Both the position numbers and the translations under genes were made by a program. Shown here in pieces: positions 33,304-43,010 of a stretch of 64,000 nucleotides of DNA. Origin of the DNA: an uncultured Pelagimonas sp. (GTDB lineage Bacteria; Pseudomonadota; Alphaproteobacteria; Rhodobacterales; Rhodobacteraceae); contig CANMIH010000001.1 of the NCBI GenBank assembly GCA_947497905.1, forward strand, positions 434,001 to 498,000, written 5' to 3'. Under the pieces are notes generated by a model. That model was not told where the DNA came from, searched no databases, and saw nothing but the letters and a program-made list of their open reading frames with translations. Each line of letters begins with the position of its first letter. The stretch's first letter is position 1.

Positions 33304-34353
33304 TCAACGACCAGTCTTCAGTGCAGTTTTTGTCTGACCAAGGGAGCTCACTTTTGATTTGAGCGCAAACTCATCGGTCCATTTGCTTGGTGCAACACCC
33401 GTTTCTCGCAGGAATTCTCGATTGAAATTGGATTTCGTGTTGAAACCACTTTCCAACATCGCTTGGGTAACGCTCATTCCACCCTCAATCAGTGCACAGG
33501 CATGACGGATGCGCCAGGAATTGACGTAACGCGAAACATTGCGTCCGGTTGCGCGATTGACCGCCATGGACAGCCGCTTTTCGGGCAGATGCAATCGTCG
33601 GGCGAGACGCGCGAGCGTCAGATTGGGATCAAGGTGCATCGGTTCCCGGTTTAGGAAGTCTTCCAGCTTCGCGACAATATCGATATCTTCTTGGCTGGTT
33701 TCAGGTTTTGAGGCTGAGGCCTTGGGATGTTCATCATCTCCAGTGCCGGATGCAGAAGGGCTTCCACTGAGCATTCCGACCACAAGTAATACCAAGGATG
33801 AGGACACCGTGATCATCCATCCAGTCCATTCACCGTTCCCTGTGGCGAAGGCCACAGCGATGAGGACGTCTATGGTCGCTGACGCGATCAAAGCCCACCC
33901 GAGTATTTGCCAGATCACCATCGGCACGTGTCCGGCCTCCAAACGTGCCAGTGGCATATCAGAGACGCTGCGCAACTGCACAAGGATCGCAGCGCCGTAG
34001 CCAGCAAAAACAAGTGATACAACGACGTCGGTCGTCTCGGGCACAAAGGCTCTGCAGAACAAGGTGAACGCTGGGGTGGCCAGATGGCCGGTCATCTTCT
34101 TAGCTGAAAAACGGCTGACAAGCGCATCCTGGAAGGTGACCCATGCCAAGGGTGGGATAAACGATGCGCTAATTGGTAGGGCGAAGCGGAGCCATTGAAC
34201 TCCATATCCGCCAACAAGGGCGACCATGCCGGATTGCAAAGCGCAGGCGGCAAGGAAGGTCACTAGAAGAGGCCGTCCCTGAGACAGAGAGCTGCGAATG
34301 GCAAGGTAGCCGAGAACAAGCGCGACAAAGGCGGGAATCGGAAGCATGGGCAT
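33304..34353 (-). CDS. Membrane-anchored AraC-family regulator
   Basis: 349 residues. The first about 210 residues contain six or seven hydrophobic segments. A linker rich in Ser/Glu follows, and residues about 235-335 form an AraC/XylS DNA-binding domain (LTLARLARRLHLPEKRLSMA, then MSVTQAMLESGFNTKSNFNR). Such proteins sense membrane or extracellular signals. It is divergent from the exported hydrolase gene at 34465, its probable target. Confidence 0.85.
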   Translation of the reverse strand: MPMLPIPAFVALVLGYLAIRSSLSQGRPLLVTFLAACALQSGMVALVGGYGVQWLRFALPISASFIPPLAWVTFQDALVSRFSAKKMTGHLATPAFTLFCRAFVPETTDVVVSLVFAGYGAAILVQLRSVSDMPLARLEAGHVPMVIWQILGWALIASATIDVLIAVAFATGNGEWTGWMITVSSSLVLLVVGMLSGSPSASGTGDDEHPKASASKPETSQEDIDIVAKLEDFLNREPMHLDPNLTLARLARRLHLPEKRLSMAVNRATGRNVSRYVNSWRIRHACALIEGGMSVTQAMLESGFNTKSNFNREFLRETGVAPSKWTDEFALKSKVSSLGQTKTALKTGR

Positions 34354-34464
34354 AGGGCGACTATCGTCCTAAATCAGGATCTTGACGACCTGAATCCCGG
34401 AAACAGGACGCGTGGCCATGATTTTTCTTGCATCGGAAGGGCAACGTTCAAATCGGAGGTTCCA

Positions 34465-35478
34465 ATGAAACGTCTCGCTCTTTTCTCAATTCTGGCTCTG
34501 TCCAATACAGTACCCGCAGCGGCGGACATGCTCCCAGGCTATGATCGGTTTGACTTGATAGCCGATCACCGGGCACGTCCCATCGCCGCCTCAATATGGT
34601 ATCCGGCTGAGAACCCAACCTACCGTGCTCCGGTTGGGGATGGGCCCATCTTTGACCCGACATTTGCGTTCATCGGTCCCGCCATTGCAGTTGGAGAGCA
34701 TCCGCTTGTTTTGTTGTCACATGGGTCAGGCGGCAACTCGGATAGTTTGGGCTGGTTGACCAGTGAACTGGTGGCAGATGGCGCGATTGTCTTGGCAGTA
34801 AATCATCCGGGATCGACCAGCGGCGATAGTTCCCCGCGCCGTTCCGTCGATCTTGAGGCGCGGGCAAATGACTTATCGGCAGCACTGGATATGGTGCTCT
34901 CCGACCCAGCTTTTTCACCCTTCATCGACGACAGCCGCATCGGAGTTGTTGGCTTCTCCTTGGGAGGCTCAACAGCGCTCGGTCTCGGCGGCGTCCGCTT
35001 TGAAGGCGCGGTCCAGGATGAAAATTGCGCGACAGGACCTGAGGCTGCCGATTGCGTTTTCTTCCGACTGGGGAATGTAAGATTTGCGGATTACCCAGGC
35101 TATGACGCTGACGCGCGCGATCCACGCATAAGTCGGGCGGTCGTAGTTGATCCCGGTTTCGGTGGGTCAGTGGAACCCAAAAGCCTGCAAGGCGCTCTGG
35201 CGGGCATAACGCTAGTCAATTTGGGTGATACTGACCGTCTGAGCGCGGCTGACGTGGGGCCGAATGGAAACAATCTGGCAGGCCGACTGCCTGATGCAAC
35301 TTATGTCGAAATTGCCCCGGCCAACCATTTTACATTTCTGGGCACTTGCAAGCCGCGCGCGGCGGAACTTTTGCTAGAAGAAGGCGATGATCCAATCTGC
35401 ACCGACCCCTTAGGAGCAGACAGGGCAACGGTTCACAGACATCTCGTTGACATCATCGCTGAGGGTCTAGGCCTGTAG
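34465..35478 (+). CDS. Exported alpha/beta hydrolase
   Basis: 337 residues with a signal peptide ending near AAADM. The hydrolase core has VLLSHGSGG (oxyanion), GVVGFSLGGST (nucleophile Ser) and a late NHFTF His region. Layout matches dienelactone-hydrolase/PAF-acetylhydrolase-like proteins, with an extra Cys-containing loop (NCATGPEAADC). It acts in the periplasm or outside. Likely regulated by the divergent AraC-type gene; the 110-base divergent gap would hold both promoters. Confidence 0.85.
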   Translation: MKRLALFSILALSNTVPAAADMLPGYDRFDLIADHRARPIAASIWYPAENPTYRAPVGDGPIFDPTFAFIGPAIAVGEHPLVLLSHGSGGNSDSLGWLTSELVADGAIVLAVNHPGSTSGDSSPRRSVDLEARANDLSAALDMVLSDPAFSPFIDDSRIGVVGFSLGGSTALGLGGVRFEGAVQDENCATGPEAADCVFFRLGNVRFADYPGYDADARDPRISRAVVVDPGFGGSVEPKSLQGALAGITLVNLGDTDRLSAADVGPNGNNLAGRLPDATYVEIAPANHFTFLGTCKPRAAELLLEEGDDPICTDPLGADRATVHRHLVDIIAEGLGL

Positions 35479-35822
35479 GGCAAATAAGTTATCTAAATGC
35501 TTGAACCTGCGTGGCATGGCCAGAACTCAACCGGTTTTTGCCATGCCTGATAGACCTCTTTAAATAACGCACGACCGTCTAGATTGTCATTCGAGTGGGC
35601 GCAGCGAAAAATATCTTAGCCACATACCTGCAACGTAGCCGACCCTCTTCACATATCTCAATCTCGACTAGATCGAAGGGAGCCCGAACGCCGCGCACCA
35701 GCGCCGAAAGGGCGGCTTTCGGCCCACGCTTGGCCCACGTTTCAAGCTCCGGCAAGCGTCAATGGTGGGGCATAACGGGAATGAACGTGGGGTATAGGGA
35801 GAACATAGGATCTGTAAGAGTT
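35479..35822. other. Island right-end non-coding stretch
   Basis: No gene seen. It contains the doubled GGCCCACG words at 35721-35743, expected to be a site for integrase binding, and leads straight into attR. Confidence 0.4.
35721..35743 (+). repeat. Tandem GGCCCACG(C/T)TT repeats, right end
   Basis: Two copies, GGCCCACGCTT (35721) and GGCCCACGTTTC (35732), 11 bases apart. They mirror the doubled copy at 2651-2673 near the left end. They could be integrase arm sites or the trace of an integrase gene 3' end. Confidence 0.4.
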
Positions 35823-35872
35823 CTCCGAAGGCAGAGGTCTGAGGTTCGATTCCTCATGGGTGCGCCAACAAA
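35823..35872 (+). repeat. attR (tRNA-Arg 3' half, right copy)
   Basis: This 50-base copy of the tRNA-Arg 3' half (anticodon loop to CCA and five bases more) differs from attL by one base (T at 35850). The 5' half of a tRNA is absent, so it is not a working gene. It marks the right boundary of the island. Confidence 0.9.
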
Positions 35873-35876
35873 ATCA

Positions 35877-36092
35877 ATAATTTAGGGAATCGAGCGTTTC
35901 GCTATACCAGTGGCGCTGGTGGGCCAGAAGAAGTCTAGGGAGCGGGGCAGGTGCTCTGCGTTTGGCTGTCACGCGCTCGCTGTCACTCATGCGATACATG
36001 AGGCCTCGCTCAAGATCGAACCAACCGCCGACCGTGTTTGGCTCGAAAGCCATGCGCAAGATCGCATGCTTGCGGGAGTGGTGTAACGTCAA
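35877..36092 (-). pseudogene. Integrase fragment beyond attR
   Basis: 72 codons reading MAFEPNTVGGWFDLERGLMY, then RVTAKRRAPAPLPRLLLAHQ, which align with the middle of the island integrase (the ALAMGMNQTRVDAGWIDTKE and RATNKRRRPARCPKRLLAHA regions). Both ends are missing and the 3' side is cut four bases from attR. It is a remnant of a related integrase in the same orientation, implying an older element at this tRNA. Confidence 0.75.
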
Positions 36093-36259
36093 TCAGAATT
36101 TAGTCCCTTCAAGAGTAACGGAGCCCCTGGCGTTTTCTTGCGGAAGAATTTTGTATTCATTGCCAAAAAGGGATTGCCTCTCGAATGGAGAAGATCGAAG
36201 ATATGTTTCCGTATTATATTAAATGCAAATAATTTATTTAATTGAAAGGGTCACCAGAA

Positions 36260-37063
36260 GTGACACTCCCTCGTGTGCTCCTCGCTGCGCTGGCGTTAGC
36301 CTTAGCACTTCCTTGGCTTACTTTAGAGGCAGCCCGCGCAATCGTGCCGGGGGCACAAGGCCCATTGATAGAAGAGGCGAAAATCAGAGGCGCTTCATTT
36401 GGACGTAGCAAAGCTTACAGGGCGCCTAGAAACCTTGGCGAACAGCGGCTTCTGCATATGCCTAGATTTGGCGCCTTTGGCGATCAGATATCCAGAACCT
36501 ATTACACTCTTGGCGCCCAATCCTCAAATGAACGACCCGTGATAATCCTTCTTCACGGCGCGGGTCGAGACGGACGAGCGATGCTAGATATGTGGCAAGG
36601 GGTGTTGGACGATCATGACTTTATTCTGATCGCTCCGAACTCAAAGCGCGCCCAAGGTTGGAATCTCATCGAAGACGCTGCATTTGTTTCGGCGAACTTA
36701 CTTGAGGATGCGGCTAGGTTTTATAAAATTGATCGAAATCGCGTCTTCCTAGCAGGGCATTCTATGGGTGGGAAATTTGCGTTGCGCCTAGCAAATCTCG
36801 GAATTGGAGACTGGGAGGCCGTATCTGTACATGCCGCGAGTTTGTGGCAAAATTCAATTTGGCCGTCGAAAAACCGTATACCTGTTCAAATGTTTTTTGG
36901 TGACAAGGATAGGGTTTTTACACCTAGCTCGGTTCGGTCGACCGCGAAACGCCTTTCTCAAGCGGGTCACAGTGTGCGGTTGATTGAGGTGTCCAACCAC
37001 ACGCACTGGTATTATTCGATCGCACCACAGTTGGCACTTCGCTCCATAGCATTTTTCAGATGA
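36260..37063 (+). CDS. Exported esterase of the PHB-depolymerase-like family
   Basis: 267 residues from GTG 36260, preferred over TTG 36242 because GAAAGG precedes it and it begins with a signal peptide (LLAALALALALPWLTLEAARA). The core shows ILLHGAGRDG, LAGHSMGGKFALR (nucleophile Ser), FFGDKDRVF and HTHWY (late His), as in LpqC/PHB-depolymerase-type esterases. It acts outside the cytoplasm. First intact gene to the right of the island. Confidence 0.8.
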   Translation: MTLPRVLLAALALALALPWLTLEAARAIVPGAQGPLIEEAKIRGASFGRSKAYRAPRNLGEQRLLHMPRFGAFGDQISRTYYTLGAQSSNERPVIILLHGAGRDGRAMLDMWQGVLDDHDFILIAPNSKRAQGWNLIEDAAFVSANLLEDAARFYKIDRNRVFLAGHSMGGKFALRLANLGIGDWEAVSVHAASLWQNSIWPSKNRIPVQMFFGDKDRVFTPSSVRSTAKRLSQAGHSVRLIEVSNHTHWYYSIAPQLALRSIAFFR

Positions 37064-37726
37064 AGAACTTCGGGTGCGGAAGTATCCTCTGCGCAACCTT
37101 AAACTACGTCAGTACCCATAGGGCGAGACGGCCGTCATAGACATCCTTACGAAGCCCAAGCGAGGTTGAAGCATTAACTGATTTTTGTGCTTGGCGCAGC
37201 ATCTGTCAGAACGGGTTCATTGGCGAGGTAGATTCCACCGCTGAGGATCATTTGCTCGCCAAACGGTGGAAATACGAGAAGTTGCTTGAGACACCCGCAG
37301 AGGTAAGGGCACCCGCTCCAGGGTTCGCACAACACCGCAGACAGTCTCAAAGATAGGGCACCGCTTTGCATCCGGTTGCAAGACGCGCCTGGCGGGTTTG
37401 CAAATTTGTCCAACTCCACTGCGAACTTTTTGTGGATCAAATGTAATTTGAACTAATTCACCCACGGTTTTGCAGCGGATCTGGCAAAAATTCCTAGAGC
37501 TACTCGTCTGCCTTCGACTGTATCCTTTCGTATAGAAAATCGACGCTTTAGGTGCGAAATTAGCCAAAAGATAGCGGTTTGGGGCAGTGATGCTCCCCTT
37601 TTTTCCGCGTTTCGTTCACACATTCCAAAAGTGTAATTAACTGATGTGTAAGCTTTTTTGAGCCATCTCTCTGCCCGTAACAAGATGTTTGTCGCGTTTT
37701 GCAAAACGGACACCTGGAGGACGGTA
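37064..37726. other. Gene-poor stretch before the chemoreceptor
   Basis: No gene recognised. Short minus-strand frames (for example 37217-37567) have no signature, coupling or ribosome site and read like noise. The chemoreceptor promoter should be in the last 100 bases. Confidence 0.35.
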
Positions 37727-40087
37727 ATGCCAGCTAAGACTATGCTCTCATTTTGGAACCGAATGGATTTGAAGTGGAAAATGCCACTTCAGATTGCGGT
37801 ACCAACAATCATCATCGCAATCGCCGTGTCCTGTGTCAGCTTTTTCCAGGCATCGCAGACTCTGGTGCACCAGCGGGATGCGGCCTTCAACTATCTCATC
37901 CACGCCAAGGTTGAGGCATTGGAGGTCTGGCTTGAGTGGGTCGAGGCCGACATTGATATCTTGTCCGAAGATCAGGCCATTTCCGAGGCGACTGCGGCCT
38001 TCACCAAGGCATGGGATGAGCTGGGGGGCGGCGCCGCCGAGCAACTGCAGAAAACCTATGTCACCGACAACCCCCATGATGCGGGTAAGAAATACGAGCT
38101 GACCGATGCAAAGGTGGATACGCTCTGGAACAAAGAGCACATTCATTATCATCACAGCTTTCAGCGGTTTCAGCATGATCGCGGGTATTATGATCTGTTT
38201 CTGTTCGATACGCGCGGCAACCTGATCTACTCGGTGTACAAAGAGGCGGATTTTGCCACGAACTTCGTGAACGGACCCTTCGCAGACAGCGGTCTTGGGG
38301 ATGTGTTTCGACAAGCAATAAAGGCCGAGCGTAACCAGATCGTTTTCTCGGATTTCGCCCCCTATGCCCCAAGTGCGGGAGCGCCCGCCAAGTTCCTGGG
38401 CGCGCCTGTTTACAATGAACAGGGCACGCGCATTGGTGTTGTGGCGTTACAGATTGATGTGGAAACACAGGTCACCCATATCCTGTCGAAATCAGAACTG
38501 CTTGGTGAAACGGGTCTGGTCTATATGGTCGATGATGAGGGTCGCGCCTTGTCCAGCTCTGCGAAAGAGGGTGGGCATAAAATATTTGAGAAGCTGCCAG
38601 ACCTGCCGCACATCGTTGCGGCGCAAAACGGCGAGCATGTTGAAGGCGAAGGTGACGCTGGTCTTTCGGGGAACCCGGTCATCGTGCGCTCAGACACCTT
38701 GGTGCGGGATGGGACCAATTGGCATATCGTTCTGGAACAGGATCTGAGCGAAGCCAATGCAGAACAAACCTCGCTGTTTTATCTGACCCTAGCGCAGGTT
38801 GGCGTTACGCTGTTGCTGGTTCTGGGTGTGTCCTTTGTTGTGGCGCGCCTGTTGACCGGCCGTGTTGCCGCTCTGGCTGAAAGCGTTGAGGGGATTTCAG
38901 ACGGGGATTACGACACACCTGTGAATGGTCTGGCCTATTCGGATGAACTTGGGCGCATCGCGGGGTCTTTGGAAGAGTTTAAAGAGACGCTTGAGGTGGG
39001 CGAAAAAGCCAAAGTAGAGCGCGAACGCCGTGCTGAAAAGCAGGCGCAGGTCGTTGGACGTTTGTCCGGGGCTTTGCAGCAATTGGCCGAAGGCGATCTG
39101 GGGTCACAGATCGATGAACCGCTGGGCGAAGAATACGAAGCCTTGCGAGAAAACTTCAACCGATCGGTCACTTCGCTTGCCGCAATCATTGGTGAGCTGC
39201 GTATGAGCGCCGAAGCCATCGATGAAGATGCCCGTATTCTCGTTGACGGTGCAGATAGCCTGTCGCAGCGGACCGAAAATCAGGCGGCGACGCTTGAAGA
39301 AACCGCAGCGGCGATGGAAGAGATCACCACCAGCGTGACCTCGAATGCCGAAGGTGCGAAACAGATTGTTGTAGCGGCGGCGGCGGCGCGCAATCAGGCC
39401 GAGCGCGGCAAGGAGGTGCGTGAGCGCGCAGTTCAGGCGATGGGGCAGATTGAAAATTCGTCGGCCCAGATCAGCCAGATCATCGCAGTTATGGAAGACA
39501 TTGCCTTCCAAACCAACCTCTTGTCGCTGAACGCAGGTGTTGAAGCCGCACGGGCGGGGCAGGCCGGGCAGGGGTTTGCTGTGGTGGCCTCTGAGGTGCG
39601 CGGGCTGGCCCAACGATCCTCTGACAGTGCCGCAGAGATCCGCAATCTGATCCTGAGCTCAAACAGCAATGTAAGTGAGGGTGTGAACCTCGTGTCCGAC
39701 ATGGGCGCTGCGATAGACCAAATTCTAGACGAAGTGGCGGAAGTATCCAAGCTGGTCGACGACATCGCCGCCGGGGCATCGGAACAGGCGCAGGGATTGT
39801 CTGAGATCAACAACGGCATCACCATGCTGGATCAGGTGACCCAGCAAAACGCCGCCATGGTTGGCGAGAACGCCTCGGCTGGCCGCGAGTTGCAGGAGAA
39901 AGCCGTTGGTCTGCGTGAAATGGTTGCGCAGTTTGCCGTAGATGACAGTGCACTTGGAGAACCTGTGATGCGCAAAGCCGCGCAAGAGCCGGTTCAGTTC
40001 GAAGCGCAGGATCAATGGGAAGCGCCCGCAGTGGTTCAGCCGACCGAGCCGAAGCAGGCTGCGAACTCAGCTTGGGCAGATTTCTAA
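37727..40087 (+). CDS. Methyl-accepting chemotaxis protein with dCache-type sensor
   Basis: 786 residues from ATG 37727, which has CTGGAGG six bases upstream. First membrane helix about 14-36; periplasmic dCache-like sensor about 40-355 ([34 protein letters not shown]); second helix about 360-385; HAMP region(s) to about 520; signalling hairpin tip [20 protein letters not shown], then [16 protein letters not shown]. The last residues, SAWADF, fit a W-x-x-F CheR/CheB tether. A strong terminator follows, so it is monocistronic. Confidence 0.95.
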   Translation: MPAKTMLSFWNRMDLKWKMPLQIAVPTIIIAIAVSCVSFFQASQTLVHQRDAAFNYLIHAKVEALEVWLEWVEADIDILSEDQAISEATAAFTKAWDELGGGAAEQLQKTYVTDNPHDAGKKYELTDAKVDTLWNKEHIHYHHSFQRFQHDRGYYDLFLFDTRGNLIYSVYKEADFATNFVNGPFADSGLGDVFRQAIKAERNQIVFSDFAPYAPSAGAPAKFLGAPVYNEQGTRIGVVALQIDVETQVTHILSKSELLGETGLVYMVDDEGRALSSSAKEGGHKIFEKLPDLPHIVAAQNGEHVEGEGDAGLSGNPVIVRSDTLVRDGTNWHIVLEQDLSEANAEQTSLFYLTLAQVGVTLLLVLGVSFVVARLLTGRVAALAESVEGISDGDYDTPVNGLAYSDELGRIAGSLEEFKETLEVGEKAKVERERRAEKQAQVVGRLSGALQQLAEGDLGSQIDEPLGEEYEALRENFNRSVTSLAAIIGELRMSAEAIDEDARILVDGADSLSQRTENQAATLEETAAAMEEITTSVTSNAEGAKQIVVAAAAARNQAERGKEVRERAVQAMGQIENSSAQISQIIAVMEDIAFQTNLLSLNAGVEAARAGQAGQGFAVVASEVRGLAQRSSDSAAEIRNLILSSNSNVSEGVNLVSDMGAAIDQILDEVAEVSKLVDDIAAGASEQAQGLSEINNGITMLDQVTQQNAAMVGENASAGRELQEKAVGLREMVAQFAVDDSALGEPVMRKAAQEPVQFEAQDQWEAPAVVQPTEPKQAANSAWADF

Positions 40088-40126
40088 CGGTTCACTTGTT
40101 GGAATGGGAATTCAGAAAAACCGCGT

Positions 40127-40152
40127 CAGGGCCCCATCGGGGCCCTGTTTGT
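40127..40152 (+). terminator. Intrinsic terminator after MCP gene
   Basis: A 9-bp perfect stem (CAGGGCCCC/GGGGCCCTG) with a three-base loop is followed by TTTGTTG, 40 bases after the chemoreceptor stop. Confidence 0.85.
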
Positions 40153-40180
40153 TGTCATGGTCCTTCAGACCTCAATCGTC

Positions 40181-41155
40181 TCACATCATTCTCTTGCGAC
40201 GCTCTTTGATCTTCTCATCGGCCGCGACAGTACCGTCATGAAAGGAACCGAACCATTTGTCCCACGGAATTTCCAGGCTGCCGTAGTTACATTCGAAATA
40301 CCTGTGGTGCATCTGATGGTGAAACGTCCCTAGCGCCAGTCGGTTTTTGTCACTCAGCAAAAGCCCCTGATACCCGGTGTGCGTGGTGATGGCGGTTAGG
40401 AAGTAATACTGGAGGTGGAACAACAGGTGGATCGGATGCGCGCCGATCACGAGATGGATCAGAACCGACCCCAGAAAGATCAGCTGCTCGACCGGGTGCA
40501 TTGACATACCGGACCACGGGCCAACGTTGATATTGCGATGATGTAGCGCGTGGATGTGCTTGTAGAGCACCGGAATATGAAGCGCCCGGTGAATGACGTA
40601 GAAATACAGGCTTTCCCATATTGGAATAAGCAGGAAGATGGCGACAAACCAAACCGGGTTTGCGGCAAAGGTGATCAGGGTGATATGGCCGTTAGCCAAA
40701 GCCCAGAACATCAACACCTCATATGCGGTCCAGATCGCAACACCGCTGCCCAACGTCCAGAACATATTGTCCCGGATTTGCCCGCCCAAGGTGAACTGCC
40801 TGCCGTTGACCATCAGCGGGCGCGGATCATATTTGAGCTTCTGGCCCTGGGCAGACAGCGTGTAAAACCACGTATGAAGCGATCCGGCGACCAGCAGCGT
40901 CAGGATGATATTGCGCGCATACATCTGGGCAATCCAGCCAAACTCAAAGCTCTTGACCTCTGCCAAAGAGGGCTGGAACCAGACGTAACAGGCCACAGCG
41001 ATACCCAGCACAATCAGCTTTTCGGTGAGCAGCAACCAAGAGTTCCAGACCCATTTCACCATCTCTACGGGCTGCAGAGGCCAGATGAAAAAGGGGGAGG
41101 TTTTAATCGGGATTTCGGGCAGATGATGCCACCCCTTAAGTTGCTCGTCAGACAT
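40181..41155 (-). CDS. Sterol desaturase / fatty acid hydroxylase family protein
   Basis: 324 residues from ATG 41155 (AGGGTGAT ribosome site). The open frame continues far upstream, but that part overlaps the divergent LysR gene and lacks similarity. Several membrane helices surround the di-iron His clusters HRALH, HALHH and HHQMHH, which define the superfamily. Expected to hydroxylate or desaturate a membrane lipid (sterol-like, carotenoid or fatty acid). Divergent to a LysR gene that may regulate it. Confidence 0.9.
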   Translation of the reverse strand: MSDEQLKGWHHLPEIPIKTSPFFIWPLQPVEMVKWVWNSWLLLTEKLIVLGIAVACYVWFQPSLAEVKSFEFGWIAQMYARNIILTLLVAGSLHTWFYTLSAQGQKLKYDPRPLMVNGRQFTLGGQIRDNMFWTLGSGVAIWTAYEVLMFWALANGHITLITFAANPVWFVAIFLLIPIWESLYFYVIHRALHIPVLYKHIHALHHRNINVGPWSGMSMHPVEQLIFLGSVLIHLVIGAHPIHLLFHLQYYFLTAITTHTGYQGLLLSDKNRLALGTFHHQMHHRYFECNYGSLEIPWDKWFGSFHDGTVAADEKIKERRKRMM

Positions 41156-41254
41156 ATCACCCTCGCGTTCTGTGCTAGGCCTAAGATTGACAGCTACGAC
41201 TTCCTGCAACAAACAGAATGAATAGAGGAATAAGCTCGGAAAAACAGGGTTAGG

Positions 41255-42178
41255 ATGCCAATTTCGCTCAGATCCATGCGCTATTTTAACAGGGCCATCG
41301 CACATGGAAGTATCGCGCGGGCCGCCGAAGAGCTGAACATCGCCGCCTCTGCGGTCTCTGCGGCGATTGATCAGGTGGAAGAGACCCTCGAGCTGACCTT
41401 GGTCACGCGCCAGCGGTCTCGCGGTATTCAGGCCAATGCCAGTGGCAAGCTGATTGCGCAGAAGTTTGAACGTCTTCTGGAAGATTATCGTGCCATTCTT
41501 GCCGAGGGGGCCGACCTGAAACACGCATTGGGAGGCGTGCTGCGTGTGGGGTATTATGCGCCGGTGGCGCCCGCCTTTTTGCCCAGTATCTTCGGTGACT
41601 TTCTTCCCCCTGAAAACGACGTAGTGCTGCATCTTGAGGAATGTGACAACGACGCAGCGCAGGCCGGGCTTCTGAACGGAACCTATGATGTCATCCTGTT
41701 TGTCAGCGAAGGCGCGCAACCCTCGATCGACTATGATGTCTTAGTTTCCGCACCGGCCTATTGTCTGGTGCCCGCAGGGCACGCCCTGGCGCGCAAACCC
41801 AGTGTAACCCTGTCCGAGATCGCCCGCGAGCGATTGGTCGTGCTCGACCGACCCGTTGCCTCGGCCTATTATCATCAGCTTTTTGCAACTCAGGATGCCC
41901 AGATCACCGTTGCGGCATATGCCAATTCTACCGAAATGGTACGTAGCCTTGTTGGGGCAGGGCAGGGCTGTGCCGTGCTAAATATGCGGCCCCTGACGGC
42001 TCAGACCTATGGCGGAGGGGAGGTTGTGTGCCTGCCGATTGAGACCGATGTCCCGCCGCTGACGCTGGCCATCGGCTATGACACGTCCCAGCCGCGTCGC
42101 CTTGTTCAGCACTTTGTCGAAGCCTGTCGCGCGCATTTCGAAACGAGTGGTGATCAGCGCTGTATCGTCGAAGGTTGA
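41255..42178 (+). CDS. LysR-family transcriptional regulator
   Basis: 307 residues. The N-terminal winged HTH (MRYFNRAIAHGSIARAAEEL, then AASAVSAAIDQVEE) and a LysR substrate domain from about 90 onward (GVLRVGYYAPVAPAFLPSIF) are complete. Divergent from the desaturase-type gene, with TauE next downstream; likely regulates one or both. Ligand unknown. Confidence 0.9.
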   Translation: MPISLRSMRYFNRAIAHGSIARAAEELNIAASAVSAAIDQVEETLELTLVTRQRSRGIQANASGKLIAQKFERLLEDYRAILAEGADLKHALGGVLRVGYYAPVAPAFLPSIFGDFLPPENDVVLHLEECDNDAAQAGLLNGTYDVILFVSEGAQPSIDYDVLVSAPAYCLVPAGHALARKPSVTLSEIARERLVVLDRPVASAYYHQLFATQDAQITVAAYANSTEMVRSLVGAGQGCAVLNMRPLTAQTYGGGEVVCLPIETDVPPLTLAIGYDTSQPRRLVQHFVEACRAHFETSGDQRCIVEG

Positions 42179-42259
42179 GCCGCCTATCCGCTGACCTGTG
42201 TTCATTTGTGATCAGGCACGGTATGAGATCGGGGATTAAACCAATCTGAGGCCGAGCAT

Positions 42260-43000
42260 TTGGAATTTTGGATTGCCGCCGGGGCCGCCGCGTTTTTGAT
42301 GGGATTGTCCAAAGGCGGCGTGCCCATGATTGCGCTGCTGTCAGTGCCTTTACTGTCGCTCTACATGGATCCTGCTCTCGCTGCGGGGCTGTTGCTCCCG
42401 ATTTATATCGTCGCGGATGCCTATGCGGTTTATCTGTTCCGCAAAGCCTTTTCGCGGCGCAATCTGATGATCCTGCTGCCCGGCGCATTGGTGGGCATTC
42501 TGGTTGGCTATAGCGCGGTGTCTTTGGTTCCGGGGGATGCCGTTAAACTGCTTCTGGTGGGGATTGGGCTGTCGTATCTCTTCACGGCTTTGCGCCAAAG
42601 GATATCGAAAACAGAGGTACCCGCCCGTCCTGCGGATGTTCCACGCGGGATTGTGTGGGGGACATTGGCCGGCCTCACGAGCTATATCTCACATGCTGGT
42701 GGTCCGCCGTTTCAGGCCTATGTCCTGCCGCAGAAGCTCGACAAGATGGTCTATCTCGGCACCACCACAATCTTCTTTTCTGTGGTGAACCTTGTCAAAG
42801 TTCCGCCCTTTGTTCTGGCGGGGCAGATCACTTGGGATAGTTTGGGACAGGCCGTTTGGCTTGCCCCGCTGGCTTTGTTGGGGGCCTGGAGCGGCGCGAC
42901 TGTGTCACGCCTGATGCCCGAAAAGCTGTTCTTTCTGCTGGTCGAGTTGGCACTGGCAGTTGTGTCGCTCAAGCTCCTCTACGAGGTGGTGGTGGGCTAA
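42260..43000 (+). CDS. TauE/SafE-family membrane permease
   Basis: 246 residues with about seven hydrophobic segments, opening FWIAAGAAAFLMGLSKGGVP, the family N-terminus, and a repeated pattern in the second half (TSYISHAGGPPFQAYVLPQK). Members export sulfite, sulfoacetate or other organosulfonates or similar anions. The start is TTG 42260 with GAGG upstream. It follows the LysR gene on the same strand. Confidence 0.9.
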   Translation: MEFWIAAGAAAFLMGLSKGGVPMIALLSVPLLSLYMDPALAAGLLLPIYIVADAYAVYLFRKAFSRRNLMILLPGALVGILVGYSAVSLVPGDAVKLLLVGIGLSYLFTALRQRISKTEVPARPADVPRGIVWGTLAGLTSYISHAGGPPFQAYVLPQKLDKMVYLGTTTIFFSVVNLVKVPPFVLAGQITWDSLGQAVWLAPLALLGAWSGATVSRLMPEKLFFLLVELALAVVSLKLLYEVVVG

Positions 43001-43010
43001 TCGCCCCGCC

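Larger units (their letters stand above)
2558..35872. mobile_element. Genomic island integrated in tRNA-Arg, phage-satellite-like
   Basis: Bounded by a 50-bp direct repeat of the tRNA-Arg 3' half (2558-2607 and 35823-35872, one mismatch). A tyrosine integrase lies immediately inside the left end, as in tRNA-targeted elements. The left 10 kb has excision, repressor/Cro and replication-like genes; the rest is cargo (defence-like, secreted and regulatory genes). No phage structural or conjugation genes were recognised. Base composition and codon use vary strongly across the island and differ from both flanks, with AT-rich stretches at 18.9-26.5 kb. Confidence 0.85.

Noticed and set aside
37217-37567. 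116-codon minus-strand frame before the chemoreceptor
   Set aside because: No signature, no coupling and irregular composition; treated as non-coding.
41156-41719. N-terminal extension of the desaturase frame
   Set aside because: It overlaps the divergent LysR gene, lacks similarity, and a good start with ribosome site exists at 41155.
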